Shown: positions 1 to 10,221 of the stretch, one piece after another
Position numbering within the stretch: position 1 is the first letter of the stretch
Layout of the letters: each line of letters starts with the position of its first letter
NCBI RefSeq assembly: GCF_013607485.1
Contig: NZ_SCHP01000011.1
Span: 1 to 35,873, forward strand
Length of the DNA stretch: 35,873 nt
Source: Bombilactobacillus bombi
GTDB lineage: Bacteria; Bacillota; Bacilli; Lactobacillales; Lactobacillaceae
Direction: 5' to 3'
Translations under genes and position numbers: made by a program
The notes under the pieces: generated by a model
Seen by the model: only the letters and a program-made list of their open reading frames with translations
What the model was told of the DNA's origin: nothing
Databases searched by the model: none

Positions 1-1
1 T

Positions 2-280
2 CCTGATGATTTGTTTTTAATAGATGTAAGAAATGCACCTAATCATCTTAAAAAAGAGAAGATCATTAATGCAATATTAATACCATTAAATGAATTAGAA
101 AATAGACTTAATGAAATTCCAAAAAATAAAAAAATCATCGTATATTGTTGGGATGTTTGGTGCAACATGGGAGCAAAAGCTGCCTTGATTCTATTAGATA
201 ATAACTATAATGTAAAAGAATTGTCTGGTGGAATAGCCGCATGGAATAAACTGAATATGCAAACGGTTTCTTTAACTTAG
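2..280 (+). CDS. Rhodanese-like domain protein, 5' end outside window
   Basis: This is the C-terminal part of a single-domain rhodanese (sulfurtransferase-fold) protein. The frame is open to the left edge (a TTG at position 11 is probably internal), so the N-terminal ~15-25 residues are missing. Visible landmarks are the first strand and loop LIDVRN, the strand IIVYC leading into the active-site loop with a Cys (YCWDVWCN), and the terminal ELSGGIAAWNKL motif typical of the fold. The active-site loop is unusual: it lacks the usual Cys-Arg-x-Gly-x-Arg pattern and has a second Cys five residues on. Base composition is clearly more AT-rich than the backbone genes. A broken flavodoxin gene follows 22 nt downstream, so the pair may once have been a sulfur or redox unit; that is inference. 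The specific substrate is unknown. Confidence 0.75.
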   Translation, partial: PDDLFLIDVRNAPNHLKKEKIINAILIPLNELENRLNEIPKNKKIIVYCWDVWCNMGAKAALILLDNNYNVKELSGGIAAWNKLNMQTVSLT

Positions 281-302
281 AAAGTTACTTGAGGGTAAAA
301 GG

Positions 303-745
303 ATGAAAATAAGCATAATTTTTGGTTCTGTTACTGGAAACACAAAAAAAGTAGCAGAGTGTATTAAAAATGAATTATTATCACATATTTATTTAATATA
401 GATGATAAAGTAGACATTATAGATTGCAGTGACTTAATAGGCATAACATGTTTAGATGAATACGAAGCACTTTTTATAGGATGCTCATCATATGATAATG
501 GTGATTTTCCCGAAGAATTTTCTTGTTTTTGCGAAGACATCACATCTTTTAATAATAAAAATGTAGCCACATTTGGATCTGGAGACAGATTTTATGGAGG
601 GAATTTTTGCAAAGGGGTTGATAAATTAAATGAACTAGTTGTTCAGCGTGATGGACTTTTATATAAGAAATCTTTGAAAGTAGAATTATCACCAAAAAAA
701 AGAAGATTTAAGGCAAATAGAATTATTTGCTCAAAATTTTTTTAA
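303..745 (+). pseudogene. Flavodoxin family protein, frameshifted
   Basis: The first frame opens with ATG at 303, 8 nt after a GAGG ribosome-binding site, and reads a flavodoxin FMN-phosphate loop (GSVTGNTKKVAE). It then stops at TAG 399-401. The next frame (-1) continues from about 383 to TAA 743-745 with the rest of a flavodoxin: YEALFIGCSSYDNGDFPEEF, then a FGSGDRFYGGNFC segment that matches the second FMN-contacting loop. A single missing base somewhere between about 372 and 395 explains the break. Flavodoxins carry one electron via FMN in the cytosol. The gene is AT-rich like the rhodanese before it. It is either a true pseudogene or a base missed in sequencing. The last ~20 residues are basic (KKRRFKANR) and do not look like a normal flavodoxin C terminus. 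Confidence 0.7.
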
Positions 746-786
746 TAATTTAATTGAATAGTAATTATAAATATTCAATTAAAATG

Positions 787-835
787 ATGCTCTGTAGTTA
801 TTAGGTAATGAACCTAATGGTTACGGGGCATTTTA
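787..835 (+). terminator. Long intrinsic terminator hairpin after flavodoxin
   Basis: A 19-bp stem (787-805 with 813-831) contains several G-U wobbles and closes a 7-nt loop (TAATGAA). It is followed by TTTTATT. The wobbles all favour the plus-strand RNA, so it most likely ends the rhodanese-flavodoxin transcript. The rest of 746-992 is AT-rich and shows no gene that I can support. Confidence 0.65.
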
Positions 836-992
836 TTAAAAATATCCATTTTTAACAAAGAATTTTCTAACTAATTATTACCGATTAAGTACTCAAAAAA
901 TTTATGACTAATTAATAATTGAGCTTATAAATATCTGTTATTGTCGAACTTCTAGTAATTTTAGATCTGTTCGCTTATAAAGTTTATTATAT

Positions 993-1013
993 AACACGCG
1001 TGGTGCTAGTTAA
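993..1013 (+). repeat. Left terminal inverted repeat of IS982 remnant
   Basis: The inner part, GGTGCTAGTTAA, is matched in inverse orientation by TTAACTAGCACA at the right end. Seventeen of 21 aligned positions are identical. The exact outer boundary is uncertain by a few bases. Confidence 0.6.
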
Positions 1014-1084
1014 TAATTCTTAAATAAAAAAGCCTGAATAGGCTACACTTTAGTCATCTACTACTAAAGAAGTGAAACCTATGT

Positions 1085-1594
1085 CAGACAGAATTAGGTA
1101 TCACTAATCAACGCCGCTACTATCGCTTTTTTAATCAGTCTGCACTGCTTAGACTTGCCTGAACGTTCGCGATTTAATCGACTTAGTAACCATGGCTGGC
1201 AATTATTGCAGTTAATGCGCACCGGCTTGATAAAACAAGTTGCTAAAAACACCCGCTATACGATTATTGACAGTCTGCCACTGCCGGTTTGCCAACCAGT
1301 ACGTAATTATAGCGTCCGCAAATTTTGGCGGACCTAGGCTATTTGAGCCAGCCATTAAAACAACAACTAGCGCGGCAGGGAATTAACTTGTGGACGCCAA
1401 AACGGAAAAATATGCACCAGGGCCCTAAAGTCAATAACAAATTATTAAAACAGCTGCGCCATCAAATTGAAACAGTATTTTCCAGCTGGAATAATCTTTT
1501 TGATATTGAACGTAATCGCGCTCGTTCACTAGCGGGATTTCAAACGCGGTTAGATCAATGTTTGTTTGTAGATACTATCAGAAAAATTAACTAG
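1085..1594 (+). pseudogene. IS982-family transposase, broken and internally deleted
   Basis: Three pieces in alternating frames make up this relic. From 1085, QTELGITNQRRYYRFF continues to a TGA at 1160. From 1155, PERSRFNRL continues through the IDSLPLPVCQPVRNY block that carries the first catalytic Asp. From 1325, ADLGYLSQPLKQQLA continues through the WTPKRKNM and IETVFS blocks to NRARSLAGFQTRLDQC and the stop at 1592-1594. These blocks match the IS982 DDE transposase in order. The N-terminal part is missing, and so is the stretch between the RNY block and ADLGY. The join sits at GGCGGAC, where the family has two similar ADIGY/ADLGY motifs, so a short-homology deletion is likely. It cannot be active. 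Confidence 0.8.
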
Positions 1595-1607
1595 CACAAT
1601 GCGTAAT
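1587..1607 (-). repeat. Right terminal inverted repeat of IS982 remnant
   Basis: This begins at the transposase stop and is the inverse partner of 993-1013. On the minus strand it encodes the last residues (THCAS) and the stop of the truncated NmrA-like gene. Confidence 0.6.
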
Positions 1608-2066
1608 AGTATATATTAAACCACTATGCTGCAGCCATTCATCGGCATAAAATTTGGCAGCATAATAATAATTACCCGTACTTAATTCTCGCTGACCATA
1701 AGACCATAATTCACGACGATTAGCGCCAATGGCACTTATCATAATAAAGCGTTGGATTGAAGTGACCCTGGCCGCTTCAATGGTTTTTATAGCTCCATCT
1801 AAATCCACCATCATCGTTTTGTTTGCGCCAGTTTTACCACCAGAACCAGCAGTAAAGATAACCGCCTCATGCTGTTGCAAAACTGACTGCAAACTATCTA
1901 AGTCACCCTCTAAATCAACTAAAGCTGTTTGGTATCCATGAGCTTGATATTCCTGAATTTGTTGAGAGGAGCGTAAAGCAGCTGTAACTTCATGATTACT
2001 TTTTTGCAGCTTTTCCATGAGAATTCGACCAATCTGGCCATGAGCACCTATTACAATTACTTTCAT
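1587..2066 (-). CDS. NAD(P)-binding (NmrA/atypical SDR) protein, C-terminally truncated
   Basis: The protein has a Rossmann-fold N terminus (GAHGQIG, residues 7-13) and the conserved YYYAAKFYADEWLQHSGLIYT segment (about 133-153). This is typical of small NAD(P)H-binding oxidoreductase-like proteins, which usually have about 210 residues. Here the frame ends at 159, just where the family continues into a conserved I-x-R-P-G-x-L motif. The last five codons and stop come from the IS982 right inverted repeat, so the gene has lost about 55 residues. It starts with ATG behind AAGGAAAAG, 18 nt after whiA, and is the last gene of the rapZ-yvcK-whiA unit. Physiological substrate is unknown, and the product is probably not functional. 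Confidence 0.75.
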   Translation of the reverse strand: MKVIVIGAHGQIGRILMEKLQKSNHEVTAALRSSQQIQEYQAHGYQTALVDLEGDLDSLQSVLQQHEAVIFTAGSGGKTGANKTMMVDLDGAIKTIEAARVTSIQRFIMISAIGANRRELWSYGQRELSTGNYYYAAKFYADEWLQHSGLIYTITHCAS

Positions 2067-2084
2067 TTCGTTAACTTTTCCTTA

Positions 2085-3023
2085 TTAAACTTGGTATTTA
2101 GTTTTGATTAAATCATCCAATTTACGCAGTCGGTGATTGATTCCGGATTTAGAAATGGGACCGCTAGGAACCATTTTCCCAAGTTCACTTAAAGACAACT
2201 CTGGATGGTCTAAACGTAACTCGGCAATTTCCTTTAATTTTGGCGGCAGATTGTCTAAACCATAATGTTCCTGTAAAAATTCAATGTTGGCAATTTGGCG
2301 GCTAGCTGCCTTAATTGTTTTATTAATATTGGCATTTTCACAATTTACTAAACGGTTCACAGAATTACGCATATCGCGCACAATACGGATATCTTCAAAT
2401 TTCAGCATGGAACTAGTCGCACCAATAATTTGCAAAAATTCAGAGATTTTTTCAGCGCCCTTTAAATAAGTAATGTAGCCATTACGACGTTGTGTGGCCC
2501 GCGCATGTAGTTGAAATTGATTCATTAATTGCAAGATACCTTGATTTTGATTTTCATATAAGGCATAAATCTCCAAATGATAGCGTGAAGTCTCAGGACT
2601 GTTAACACTACCTCCAGCTAAAAAGGCCCCCCGTAAATAAGAGCGGGCACGTTGACGCGAAGTCAAAATTTCTTCAGGAATATCAGTGCGAATTTGAAAG
2701 TTCTGTGCTTCAATAATCCGCAAATCAGCAAGAATTTCTTGAACATGTTGACGTAAACGCACGATATATTGGTTATTCTTTTTTAATTTCATCTTACGCC
2801 GAACTACTAAATCAGATTCCACAGTATATAACTGGTGCAAAAGCGAATAAATCCGCCGTGCTATGGCGGGATTTTCAGTGGGAATGTTTAAAATAAAATG
2901 ATGATCGACCAACGATAAACTGCCACTCATCCGAATAATTGCCGATAATTCTGCTCGAGCATGTTCCGGATGAACTTCTAGACTAGTTAGCTCTTTTTTT
3001 ACTTCACTAGCATAAGATGCCAA
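2085..3023 (-). CDS. whiA: DNA-binding protein WhiA
   Basis: WhiA combines a degenerate LAGLIDADG homing-endonuclease fold with a C-terminal helix-turn-helix. In Firmicutes it affects cell division and chromosome segregation. The 312-residue length is normal. The N terminus ([13 protein letters not shown]), the central [14 protein letters not shown] block (about 135-150) and the C-terminal helix-turn-helix ([23 protein letters not shown]) are all intact. The start is TTG at 3023, eight bases after AAGGAG, only 2 nt beyond the yvcK stop, so it is co-translated with yvcK. In many lactobacilli clpP lies just beyond whiA; here a truncated NmrA-like gene and an IS relic stand there instead. Confidence 0.95.
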   Translation of the reverse strand: MASYASEVKKELTSLEVHPEHARAELSAIIRMSGSLSLVDHHFILNIPTENPAIARRIYSLLHQLYTVESDLVVRRKMKLKKNNQYIVRLRQHVQEILADLRIIEAQNFQIRTDIPEEILTSRQRARSYLRGAFLAGGSVNSPETSRYHLEIYALYENQNQGILQLMNQFQLHARATQRRNGYITYLKGAEKISEFLQIIGATSSMLKFEDIRIVRDMRNSVNRLVNCENANINKTIKAASRQIANIEFLQEHYGLDNLPPKLKEIAELRLDHPELSLSELGKMVPSGPISKSGINHRLRKLDDLIKTKYQV

Positions 3024-3025
3024 TA

Positions 3026-4066
3026 TTATCGCTCCTTATTTTTACGATTTCCCGCTTGAAAAGCTAAATTAATAATTTCTTGGGCCACTTTACGACCATC
3101 GTGAAAGGCGCCCCCATCATGTAATGACAAAAAATCATCAGTGATTACACGACATCCCAGCTTGCGCAGACCAGAAAAATCAGTTTGTACTTGTTTTAAA
3201 TACTCATTGTAGCGATCATAATCCATATAGTCTTTGGGTACAGGCGTGCTATTGACCAAGACTGTATCAATAAAGGAACCGCCTAGATGTTGATTTAAAA
3301 TTCTAACATGATCAGCATCGGTAAAATTAACCGTTTCACCCTTTTGCGTCATAATGTTACAAATATAAACAACTTCGGCAGCAGTCTGCTTCACTGCTTC
3401 ACCTAAATTTTTAATCATTAGATTAGGTAAAATACTGGTAAATAAACTACCTGGGCCTAAAACAATAACATCAGCCTGCATAATAGCCGCTAAAACTGGC
3501 AAAACTGCTTCAGGTTCTTCCGAAGGATCATTAGTGTCGGTTACCCACACTCGCTTGATAGTTTTATCAGCATAAGTAATTTCATGTTCACCAGCAAGAG
3601 TTGTACCATCGGTGAATTCAGCATTTAACGTGAGTGGTTCATTAGAGGCTGGAAAAACATGGCCTTCAACTGCCATCATGCGCGACAGTTCTTGCACAGC
3701 ATCAAATATATTATTACCATACATTTCAGATAAAGCCGCAATTACCAAATTTCCAATCGCATGTCCCGCTAAAAATGAGTCATCACTCGCAAAACGATAT
3801 TGAAATACTTGCAGCTCTAACTTATCTAAATTAGATAAAGACACCAAAACATTGCGAATATCCCCAGGTGGCACTACGTTAATATAATTACGAATTGCCC
3901 CTGATGATCCACCATCATCAGCTACTGTGACTACAGCAGTAATATCAGCATTTAAATCTCGTAAACTATTCAAAATCACTGGCAGCCCGGTACCACCGCC
4001 AATAACGGTAATTTTAGGGCGTCGGCCTTTTATAACTTTAATAGTTTTTGCTGTATTTATACTCAT
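3026..4066 (-). CDS. yvcK: YvcK/CofD-like gluconeogenesis factor
   Basis: A 346-residue member of the CofD-like YvcK family, which binds UDP-sugars and is needed for normal morphology and cell-wall metabolism on gluconeogenic carbon in Bacillus subtilis. The N-terminal glycine-rich motif [11 protein letters not shown], the [11 protein letters not shown] block and the PPGDIRN motif are present. So are the GHAIGNL block and [15 protein letters not shown]. The ATG start overlaps the rapZ stop by 4 nt (ATGA), so translation is coupled. The rapZ-yvcK-whiA order is the standard Firmicute arrangement. A basic tail (NRKNKER) ends the protein. No defects are seen. Confidence 0.95.
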   Translation of the reverse strand: MSINTAKTIKVIKGRRPKITVIGGGTGLPVILNSLRDLNADITAVVTVADDGGSSGAIRNYINVVPPGDIRNVLVSLSNLDKLELQVFQYRFASDDSFLAGHAIGNLVIAALSEMYGNNIFDAVQELSRMMAVEGHVFPASNEPLTLNAEFTDGTTLAGEHEITYADKTIKRVWVTDTNDPSEEPEAVLPVLAAIMQADVIVLGPGSLFTSILPNLMIKNLGEAVKQTAAEVVYICNIMTQKGETVNFTDADHVRILNQHLGGSFIDTVLVNSTPVPKDYMDYDRYNEYLKQVQTDFSGLRKLGCRVITDDFLSLHDGGAFHDGRKVAQEIINLAFQAGNRKNKER

Positions 4067-4962
4067 GAACGATTCACCGTTTCCTTATGTCGATTTATAT
4101 CACGATGAGAAATGTTGACTGGATAGCCTGTTTTTTGCAGATCTTCTCCTAAACGCTGGGCAATGGCCACAGAGCGATGCTGGCCACCCGTACAGCCGAT
4201 GGCAATCGTTAAGCTGGTTTTACCCTCTTGTTGATATCCTGGAATAATACTTTGCAACATTTGTAAGTATTGTTGATAGAATTGTTGCGTTGCCTTTTGT
4301 TGAAACACATAATCTGCTACTTCAGTTTGTAATCCAGTTTGTGATCGCAATTGAGGCAAATAATAGGGATTAGGCAAAAAGCGCACATCCATGACATCAT
4401 CTGCATCAATCGGTAATCCGTACTTAAAACCAAAAGACATGACAATAATATGAAAAATATTATCGGACTTTTCTTCAAACTCTTTAAAAATTTTTTCTCT
4501 TAACTGACGGGGAGAAAGCTGTGTAGTATCAATTACTAATTCTGCTTTTTCCCGAATTGGCATGAGTAATGCCCGCTCTTTATCAATACCGTCAATTAAA
4601 CGTCCCCCCATCGCCAAGGGATGAGCCCGCCGCGTCTCTTTATAGCGAGCAACCAATTCAGTATCTGTAGCATCCAAAAACAAGACTCGGGTTCGCATTG
4701 ATTCAATATCCTCAAAATCCGCAAACACACTGATAGCTTGGTCGTAAAATTCTCGTGAGCGAATATCAATCACTAATGCCACTTTGTCTATTTTTTCAGA
4801 ATGCTTCAATAATTCGCCAAACTTTTCTAATAAAGACGGCGGCATATTATCAATGCAAAAATAGCCCATATCTTCAAAGGATTGTACGGCAACAGTTTTA
4901 CCTGCACCACTCATTCCTGAGATAATCACTAAGTCTTTAATATTATTCGTCAATCCTGCCAA
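4063..4962 (-). CDS. rapZ: RNase adapter / nucleotide-binding protein RapZ
   Basis: RapZ (YvcJ) is a P-loop protein that binds nucleotides and small RNAs. In E. coli it delivers the GlmZ sRNA to RNase E; in Firmicutes YvcJ has been linked to competence. The Walker A motif GMSGAGKT spans residues 16-23, and the C-terminal domain carries [16 protein letters not shown], the conserved sugar/RNA-binding region. The length of 299 is as expected. The start is TTG at 4962, preceded by GGGGTGA; a second TTG at 4953 is possible but less well spaced. It is the first gene of the rapZ-yvcK-whiA unit and follows the uvrA terminator. Confidence 0.93.
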   Translation of the reverse strand: MAGLTNNIKDLVIISGMSGAGKTVAVQSFEDMGYFCIDNMPPSLLEKFGELLKHSEKIDKVALVIDIRSREFYDQAISVFADFEDIESMRTRVLFLDATDTELVARYKETRRAHPLAMGGRLIDGIDKERALLMPIREKAELVIDTTQLSPRQLREKIFKEFEEKSDNIFHIIVMSFGFKYGLPIDADDVMDVRFLPNPYYLPQLRSQTGLQTEVADYVFQQKATQQFYQQYLQMLQSIIPGYQQEGKTSLTIAIGCTGGQHRSVAIAQRLGEDLQKTGYPVNISHRDINRHKETVNRS

Positions 4963-5069
4963 AATTGATCACCCCACATTTTCCATACTATCTATAATAA
5001 CTTTCTTTACCTATTCTGCCAAATAAGAACTAACAAAAATTAACGATTAAATAAATTTATTCATATTTC

Positions 5070-5117
5070 AAAAACAGCAAGGATACAGACAATTAACGCC
5101 TCTTCCTTGCTGTTTTT
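5070..5117 (-). terminator. Terminator after uvrBA
   Basis: A perfect 14-bp stem pairs 5070-5083 with 5104-5117 around a 20-nt loop, with runs of A and T at its base. It can therefore end transcription from uvrA on the minus strand. It lies between the uvrA stop and the rapZ start. Confidence 0.8.
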
Positions 5118-5148
5118 AACTAACGCTTTTTGTAAAAATTACGGCTTA

Positions 5149-7992
5149 TTATTGCCGCTTAACGTTGGAAAACTTTTCTAAAATAGGCTTAAGATATTGT
5201 CCGGTATAAGATTGCTGAACCTGTGTAATCTGTTCCGGTGTGCCCGTAGCCACAACTTGGCCACCCAAGTCTCCTCCTTCGGGACCTAAATCAATTATCC
5301 AATCGGCTGACTTAATCACATCCAAATTATGCTCAATAATGACAACAGTATTACCTTGATCTACTAACCGCTGCAAAACATTCAACAGGCGCTTAATATC
5401 ATCAACATGCAAACCCGTTGTGGGCTCATCTAAAATATAAAAGTTATGGCCATCTGATTTTTTATATAATTCAGATGCTAATTTCATCCTCTGAGCTTCA
5501 CCACCAGATAAGGTGGTTGCCGATTGCCCTAACTGCACATACCCCAAACCAACATCAGCAATTGTTTGCAATTTACGTTCAATCTTAGGCAAATGTTCAA
5601 AAAACTCCAAGGCTTCAGCAACCGTCATTTGCAAGATTTCGGCAATATTTTTACCTTTATAGGTTACCTGCAAAGTTTCTGAATTATATCGTGTACCGTG
5701 GCAGACTTCACAAGGTACATAAACATCCGGCAAAAAATTCATTTCAATTTTAATAATTCCATCGCCTTTGCAAGCTTCACAGCGGCCACCTTTAACATTA
5801 AAAGAAAAGCGTCCCTTGGTATATCCGCGTACTTTAGCTTCATTAGTTTTGGCAAACAAATCCCGAATATCATCAAAAACTCCTGTATAAGTGGCCGGAT
5901 TACTGCGCGGTGTACGGCCAATAGGACTTTGGTCAATATTGATAAGCGATTTTAAATCTTCGTAACCGGTAATTTTATCAAAATCTCCTGGCCGATGACT
6001 ATTGTGATTTAACTTTTGCGCTAAAGCCCGCTGCAAAATCTGATTAACTAAAGAGGACTTACCAGAACCCGAAACGCCTGTCACTACTACCAATTCTCCT
6101 AAAGGAAATTCGACATCAATATTTTTTAAATTGTTTTCGCGGGCTCCATAAATTTTGACTGTCTGCCCGTTTCCTAAGCGACGCTGTGGAGGAAGTGGAA
6201 TATATTTTTTACCGGACAAATATTGCCCTGTTAAAGAATGTGAATTAGCCGCTACTTCTGCTGGTGTGCCTGCCGCTACTACTTGTCCGCCTGCAGCGCC
6301 AGCTCCGGGACCCACATCAATTAAATAATCAGCTTGCCTCATCGTATCTTCATCATGTTCCACCACAATGAGCGTATTGCCTAAATCGCGCATTGCTTTT
6401 AATGATTTAATTAGGCGATCATTATCACGCTGGTGCAGCCCAATGGAAGGTTCATCTAAAATATACAAAACTCCCGACAAATTAGAACCAATTTGAGTAG
6501 CTAGGCGAATACGCTGAGCTTCGCCACCCGATAATGTTCCAGCTGAACGCGATAAAGTCAAATAGTCCAGACCAACATTTTGTAAAAATGTTAAACGATC
6601 TAAAACTTCTTTTAAGATCGGTTTTGCAATTACTGCGTTTTGTGGCGATAAATTGATTGATTTAAAAAAGGGCAATGCCTTTTTAATTGGCAATTCTGAA
6701 ACTTCAGCAATGTTTTTTTGGGCAATCTGAACACTCAAAGCTTTAGGATTCAGACGCGTTCCCTGACAGGTCTGGCAAACTGATTCTGTCATATACTTGC
6801 GCATAATATCCCGCATAAAAGCACTTGAAGGCTTGCGATAACGATGAGCAATATTCGGAATAACTCCTTCAAATGTAGTATCTACATCCCGAACACTTCC
6901 AAAATCATTATCAAAGTGAAAGTGAAATTGTTGTTCCTTTGAGCCATATAATAAAAAATTTTGCTGTGCTAGCGGTAGTTTATTAAACGGAGTGTCTTGA
7001 TCAATACCAAATTGTTGTGCCGCTTGCTCCAACAAATGCGGATAATACTGGGAATGTTCCTGGTTCCATGGCACAATGACTCCTTCATTTAAGGATAAAT
7101 TACGGTCGGGAATCACCAAATCGACATCAACCTCTAATTTCATTCCTAAACCGTCACAATCAGGACAAGCACCAAAAGGCGCATTAAAAGAAAATAAGCG
7201 CGGCTCTAATTCGCCAACAGTAAAACCACAAATTGGGCAAGCATAATGTTCAGAAAAAATAAGGGGTTCACCATCAATAATATCAGCAGTCATATAGCCA
7301 CCTGATAAATGCAAGGCTGACTCGATGGAATCAAATAATCGTGAGCGAATACCATCTTTAATCACAATTCGATCTACAACGACTTGAATGGTATGGTTTT
7401 GATTTTTATTTAGTTCAATTTTTTCACTGATGTCATGACGCTGATCGTCTACCAACACCCGTACATAACCTTGCTTAGCAATCTGAGCCAGCACTTTTTT
7501 ATGCTGGCCTTTTTTACTGCGGATTACTGGTGACAAAATTTGTAATTTAGTCCGTGGAGGTAATTGCAAAAGCCGATCAACCATCTGCTCTACAGATTGG
7601 CGACTAATAACAGTACCGTCATTAGGACAGATAGGTGTGCCAACTCGGGCCCATAGTAAACGTAAATAATCATTAATTTCCGTGGCCGTACCTACAGTAG
7701 ATCGAGGGTTTTTGGAAGTCGTCTTTTGATCAATTGAAATAGCAGGACTTAGCCCATCAATCGAATCAACATCAGGCTTATCCATTTGTCCCAAAAATTG
7801 CCGGGCATAAGAAGATAAACTTTCCACATAGCGTCTTTGGCCTTCAGCATATAAGGTATCAAAAGCTAAAGAGCTTTTACCAGAACCAGATAATCCAGTC
7901 ATCACAACTAATTTATTTCGCGGAATTGTTACATCAATGTTCTTTAAATTATGGGAGCGAGCGCCATGAATGACGATATTATCATTTTTCAT
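5149..7992 (-). CDS. uvrA: Excinuclease ABC subunit UvrA
   Basis: The damage-recognition ATPase of nucleotide excision repair, which loads UvrB on distorted DNA. The 947 residues contain two ABC ATPase modules: Walker A GLSGSGKS at 33-40 and GVSGSGKSS near 640. ABC signatures ([12 protein letters not shown] and [12 protein letters not shown]) and Walker B motifs ([11 protein letters not shown] and [11 protein letters not shown]) are present. Zinc-binding Cys pairs occur in ACPICG...CPDC and in CEAC...CEVC. The ATG shares one base with the uvrB stop (TAATG), so translation is coupled. The pair is placed under the LexA-type box ahead of uvrB. Confidence 0.97.
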   Translation of the reverse strand: MKNDNIVIHGARSHNLKNIDVTIPRNKLVVMTGLSGSGKSSLAFDTLYAEGQRRYVESLSSYARQFLGQMDKPDVDSIDGLSPAISIDQKTTSKNPRSTVGTATEINDYLRLLWARVGTPICPNDGTVISRQSVEQMVDRLLQLPPRTKLQILSPVIRSKKGQHKKVLAQIAKQGYVRVLVDDQRHDISEKIELNKNQNHTIQVVVDRIVIKDGIRSRLFDSIESALHLSGGYMTADIIDGEPLIFSEHYACPICGFTVGELEPRLFSFNAPFGACPDCDGLGMKLEVDVDLVIPDRNLSLNEGVIVPWNQEHSQYYPHLLEQAAQQFGIDQDTPFNKLPLAQQNFLLYGSKEQQFHFHFDNDFGSVRDVDTTFEGVIPNIAHRYRKPSSAFMRDIMRKYMTESVCQTCQGTRLNPKALSVQIAQKNIAEVSELPIKKALPFFKSINLSPQNAVIAKPILKEVLDRLTFLQNVGLDYLTLSRSAGTLSGGEAQRIRLATQIGSNLSGVLYILDEPSIGLHQRDNDRLIKSLKAMRDLGNTLIVVEHDEDTMRQADYLIDVGPGAGAAGGQVVAAGTPAEVAANSHSLTGQYLSGKKYIPLPPQRRLGNGQTVKIYGARENNLKNIDVEFPLGELVVVTGVSGSGKSSLVNQILQRALAQKLNHNSHRPGDFDKITGYEDLKSLINIDQSPIGRTPRSNPATYTGVFDDIRDLFAKTNEAKVRGYTKGRFSFNVKGGRCEACKGDGIIKIEMNFLPDVYVPCEVCHGTRYNSETLQVTYKGKNIAEILQMTVAEALEFFEHLPKIERKLQTIADVGLGYVQLGQSATTLSGGEAQRMKLASELYKKSDGHNFYILDEPTTGLHVDDIKRLLNVLQRLVDQGNTVVIIEHNLDVIKSADWIIDLGPEGGDLGGQVVATGTPEQITQVQQSYTGQYLKPILEKFSNVKRQ

Positions 7993-10001
7993 TAACTAAT
8001 CTCAGCTTTCAATTCTAAAATTGTGTCACGTAAGGTGGCTGCCTGTTCAAAATCCAACTCCTTAGCAGCCCGTTCCATCTGAGCGGTTAATTGACTCAAT
8101 AACTCTTGTTGCTCTTGGTCTGACATATTATCAAAATCAATTTCCGCTGCGGCTGCAGGCTCATTTTCGCCCTCATGATTAACAGTCTTAATAGCCGAAA
8201 TGGCATCACGAATTGGTTTTTGAATAGTTTGAGGTGTAATATTATGTTCTTCATTATATTGCTCTTGAATTTGTCGCCGCCGCTTAGTTTCACTGATAGC
8301 CGCCTTCATTGAATCAGTCATATGATCAGCATACATAATAACGTGCCCATGTTTATTGCGAGCTGCCCGTCCAATAGTTTGAATTAACGGCCGCTCAGAA
8401 CGCAAAAATCCTTCCTTATCGGCGTCTAAAATTGCTACTAAAGAAACTTCTGGAACATCAATACCCTCTCGAAGTAAGTTAATACCAATTAAGACATCAT
8501 ACTTACCTAACCGAAGATCTCTAATAATTTCCGTGCGCTCCAAAGTTTTGACATCACTATGCAAATAAGCCACTTTAATCCCTAAATCTTTTAAATAGTC
8601 AGTTAAATCTTCGGCCATTTTTTTAGTCAACGTTGTCACTAAGGTACGCTCATTTTGCTCAATGCGTTGATTAATTTCAGCTACTAAATTATCAATCTGC
8701 CCCATAATTGGCCGCACTTCAATATCCGGATCTAATAAACCAGTAGGACGAATAATTTGTTCTATTACTTCTGGAGTTCGTTCTAATTCATAGGGACCTG
8801 GAGTAGCAGAAACATATAATATTTGATGGACATGCTTTTCGAATTCTTTTAAAGTCAATGGCCGATTATCTAAGGCACTGGGTAAGCGAAAACCATAATC
8901 TACTAACATTTGCTTGCGGGCTCGATCCCCATTATACATGCCGCGAATTTGCGGCATAGTTACATGGGATTCATCAATCATGATATTAAAATCATCAGGG
9001 AAAAAATCCAAAAGTGTATAAGGTGGTTCGCCTTCAGCACGGCCTTCCATATGACGCGAATAATTTTCAATACCAGAGGTATAACCCATTTCACGCATCA
9101 TTTCGATATCATAATTGGTACGTTGCTCTAAACGCTGAGCTTCTAACAGCTTACCTTGACTTTTTAATTGGGTTAAACGTTGTTTTAATTCCGCACTAAT
9201 ACGTTTTAAAGCAGCTGTCATCTGTTCTTCATTGGTCATAAAATGTGTCGCCGGGAAAATAGATACTTGTTCCCGTTCGCCAAGAATTTCTCCAGTTAAA
9301 GGATCCATCTCTAAAATCCGGTCAATTTCATCACCAAAAAATTCAATTCGTAAAGAATTGTCATCACGCGAAGCCGGGAAAATATCTACTACATCGCCCC
9401 GCACACGAAAACGCCCCCGCTGAAAATCAATATCATTACGTTCAAATTGATTATCCACTAAATCCTTCAAGAGCTGCTGGCGGCTAACTTCTTGCCCTAA
9501 TCGTAAAGAAATCACGCTCTTTTGATATTCTTGGGGATCACCTAAACCAAAAATACAAGAAACAGACGCCACTACAATCACATCATTGCGTTCCAACAAC
9601 GCGGAAGTAGCCGCGTGACGCAACTTATCAATTTCATCATTAATACTAGAATCTTTTTCAATATAGGTATCACTTGAAGGTACATAGGCTTCAGGCTGGT
9701 AATAATCATAATAACTAACAAAATATTCGACAGCGTTATGCGGGAAAAACTCCTTAAATTCACCATAAAGCTGCCCTGCTAGGGTTTTATTATGAGATAT
9801 CACTAAAGTTGGTTTGTTTAAATTTTGAATCACATTAGCCATCGTGAAAGTTTTACCAGTACCAGTTGCACCCTTTAAAATTTGTTCCCGATTGCCAGCA
9901 CGAAAATCGCGTGTAATTTGATCAATTGCCTGTTGCTGATCACCGGCTGGTTGGTACTTAGATACTAATTCAAATTTATTATTCGTAATTCGTTCTAACA
10001 C
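7992..10001 (-). CDS. uvrB: Excinuclease ABC subunit UvrB
   Basis: The helicase-like core of nucleotide excision repair, which takes over the lesion from UvrA and recruits UvrC. Walker A GATGTGKT lies at residues 44-51. The beta-hairpin region [10 protein letters not shown] and the DESH box (MIDESHVT) follow, then helicase motif VI (QTIGRAARN). A UVR motif ([15 protein letters not shown]) ends the 669-residue protein, which is full length. The start is GTG at 10001, seven bases after AGGAGG. A ~200-nt leader with a LexA box and alternative hairpins precedes it. It forms the uvrB-uvrA operon with the next gene. Confidence 0.97.
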   Translation of the reverse strand: MLERITNNKFELVSKYQPAGDQQQAIDQITRDFRAGNREQILKGATGTGKTFTMANVIQNLNKPTLVISHNKTLAGQLYGEFKEFFPHNAVEYFVSYYDYYQPEAYVPSSDTYIEKDSSINDEIDKLRHAATSALLERNDVIVVASVSCIFGLGDPQEYQKSVISLRLGQEVSRQQLLKDLVDNQFERNDIDFQRGRFRVRGDVVDIFPASRDDNSLRIEFFGDEIDRILEMDPLTGEILGEREQVSIFPATHFMTNEEQMTAALKRISAELKQRLTQLKSQGKLLEAQRLEQRTNYDIEMMREMGYTSGIENYSRHMEGRAEGEPPYTLLDFFPDDFNIMIDESHVTMPQIRGMYNGDRARKQMLVDYGFRLPSALDNRPLTLKEFEKHVHQILYVSATPGPYELERTPEVIEQIIRPTGLLDPDIEVRPIMGQIDNLVAEINQRIEQNERTLVTTLTKKMAEDLTDYLKDLGIKVAYLHSDVKTLERTEIIRDLRLGKYDVLIGINLLREGIDVPEVSLVAILDADKEGFLRSERPLIQTIGRAARNKHGHVIMYADHMTDSMKAAISETKRRRQIQEQYNEEHNITPQTIQKPIRDAISAIKTVNHEGENEPAAAAEIDFDNMSDQEQQELLSQLTAQMERAAKELDFEQAATLRDTILELKAEIS

Positions 10002-10118
10002 GCACTTGCCTCCTCAGTAAATTAACGTCCATAAAAAGACGGAATTAAGAGTAAAACCGTTAATCTCGAAGCTTTAAAGCCTTAATCCTTCCTCAGATTG
10101 ACTTTAATTTACAGAATC

Positions 10119-10160
10119 ATTGTCCAACAGGAAAAAGCCAGGACAATCAACCTTGTCCCG
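10119..10160 (-). promoter_or_regulatory. Possible attenuator with alternative hairpins in uvrB leader
   Basis: In the minus-strand leader RNA an 8-bp hairpin (arms 10153-10160 and 10139-10146, loop GGUUGA) is followed two bases later by U5 (10132-10136), as in a weak intrinsic terminator. A third segment, 10119-10125 (GGACAAT), can pair with the shared arm 10141-10147, forming a competing 7-bp hairpin. The arrangement resembles transcription attenuation but no ligand or leader peptide is evident. The rest of 10002-10230 is leader without a gene. Confidence 0.4.
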
Positions 10161-10221
10161 CTTCTAGTCACTTCTTACAATTAAATTTCCTTCATTAACA
10201 TTCGTAAAAAACTTCATAGTT

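Larger units (their letters stand above)
993..1607 (+). mobile_element. IS982-family insertion sequence remnant
   Basis: The element is bounded by imperfect inverted repeats at 993-1013 and 1587-1607 (17 of 21 positions match) and contains broken transposase reading frames. At about 615 bp it is much shorter than the roughly 1 kb usual for this family, because N-terminal and central transposase coding has been lost. No clear target-site duplication was seen. Its right end supplies the last codons and stop of the neighbouring NmrA-like gene, so the insertion or a later rearrangement removed that gene's 3' end. It also marks the boundary between the AT-rich segment on the left and the conserved chromosome on the right. 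Confidence 0.75.

Noticed and set aside
1031-1044. AGCCT-GAAT-AGGCT hairpin considered as a terminator
   Set aside because: The stem is only 5 bp and no U tract follows directly; it lies within the IS remnant.
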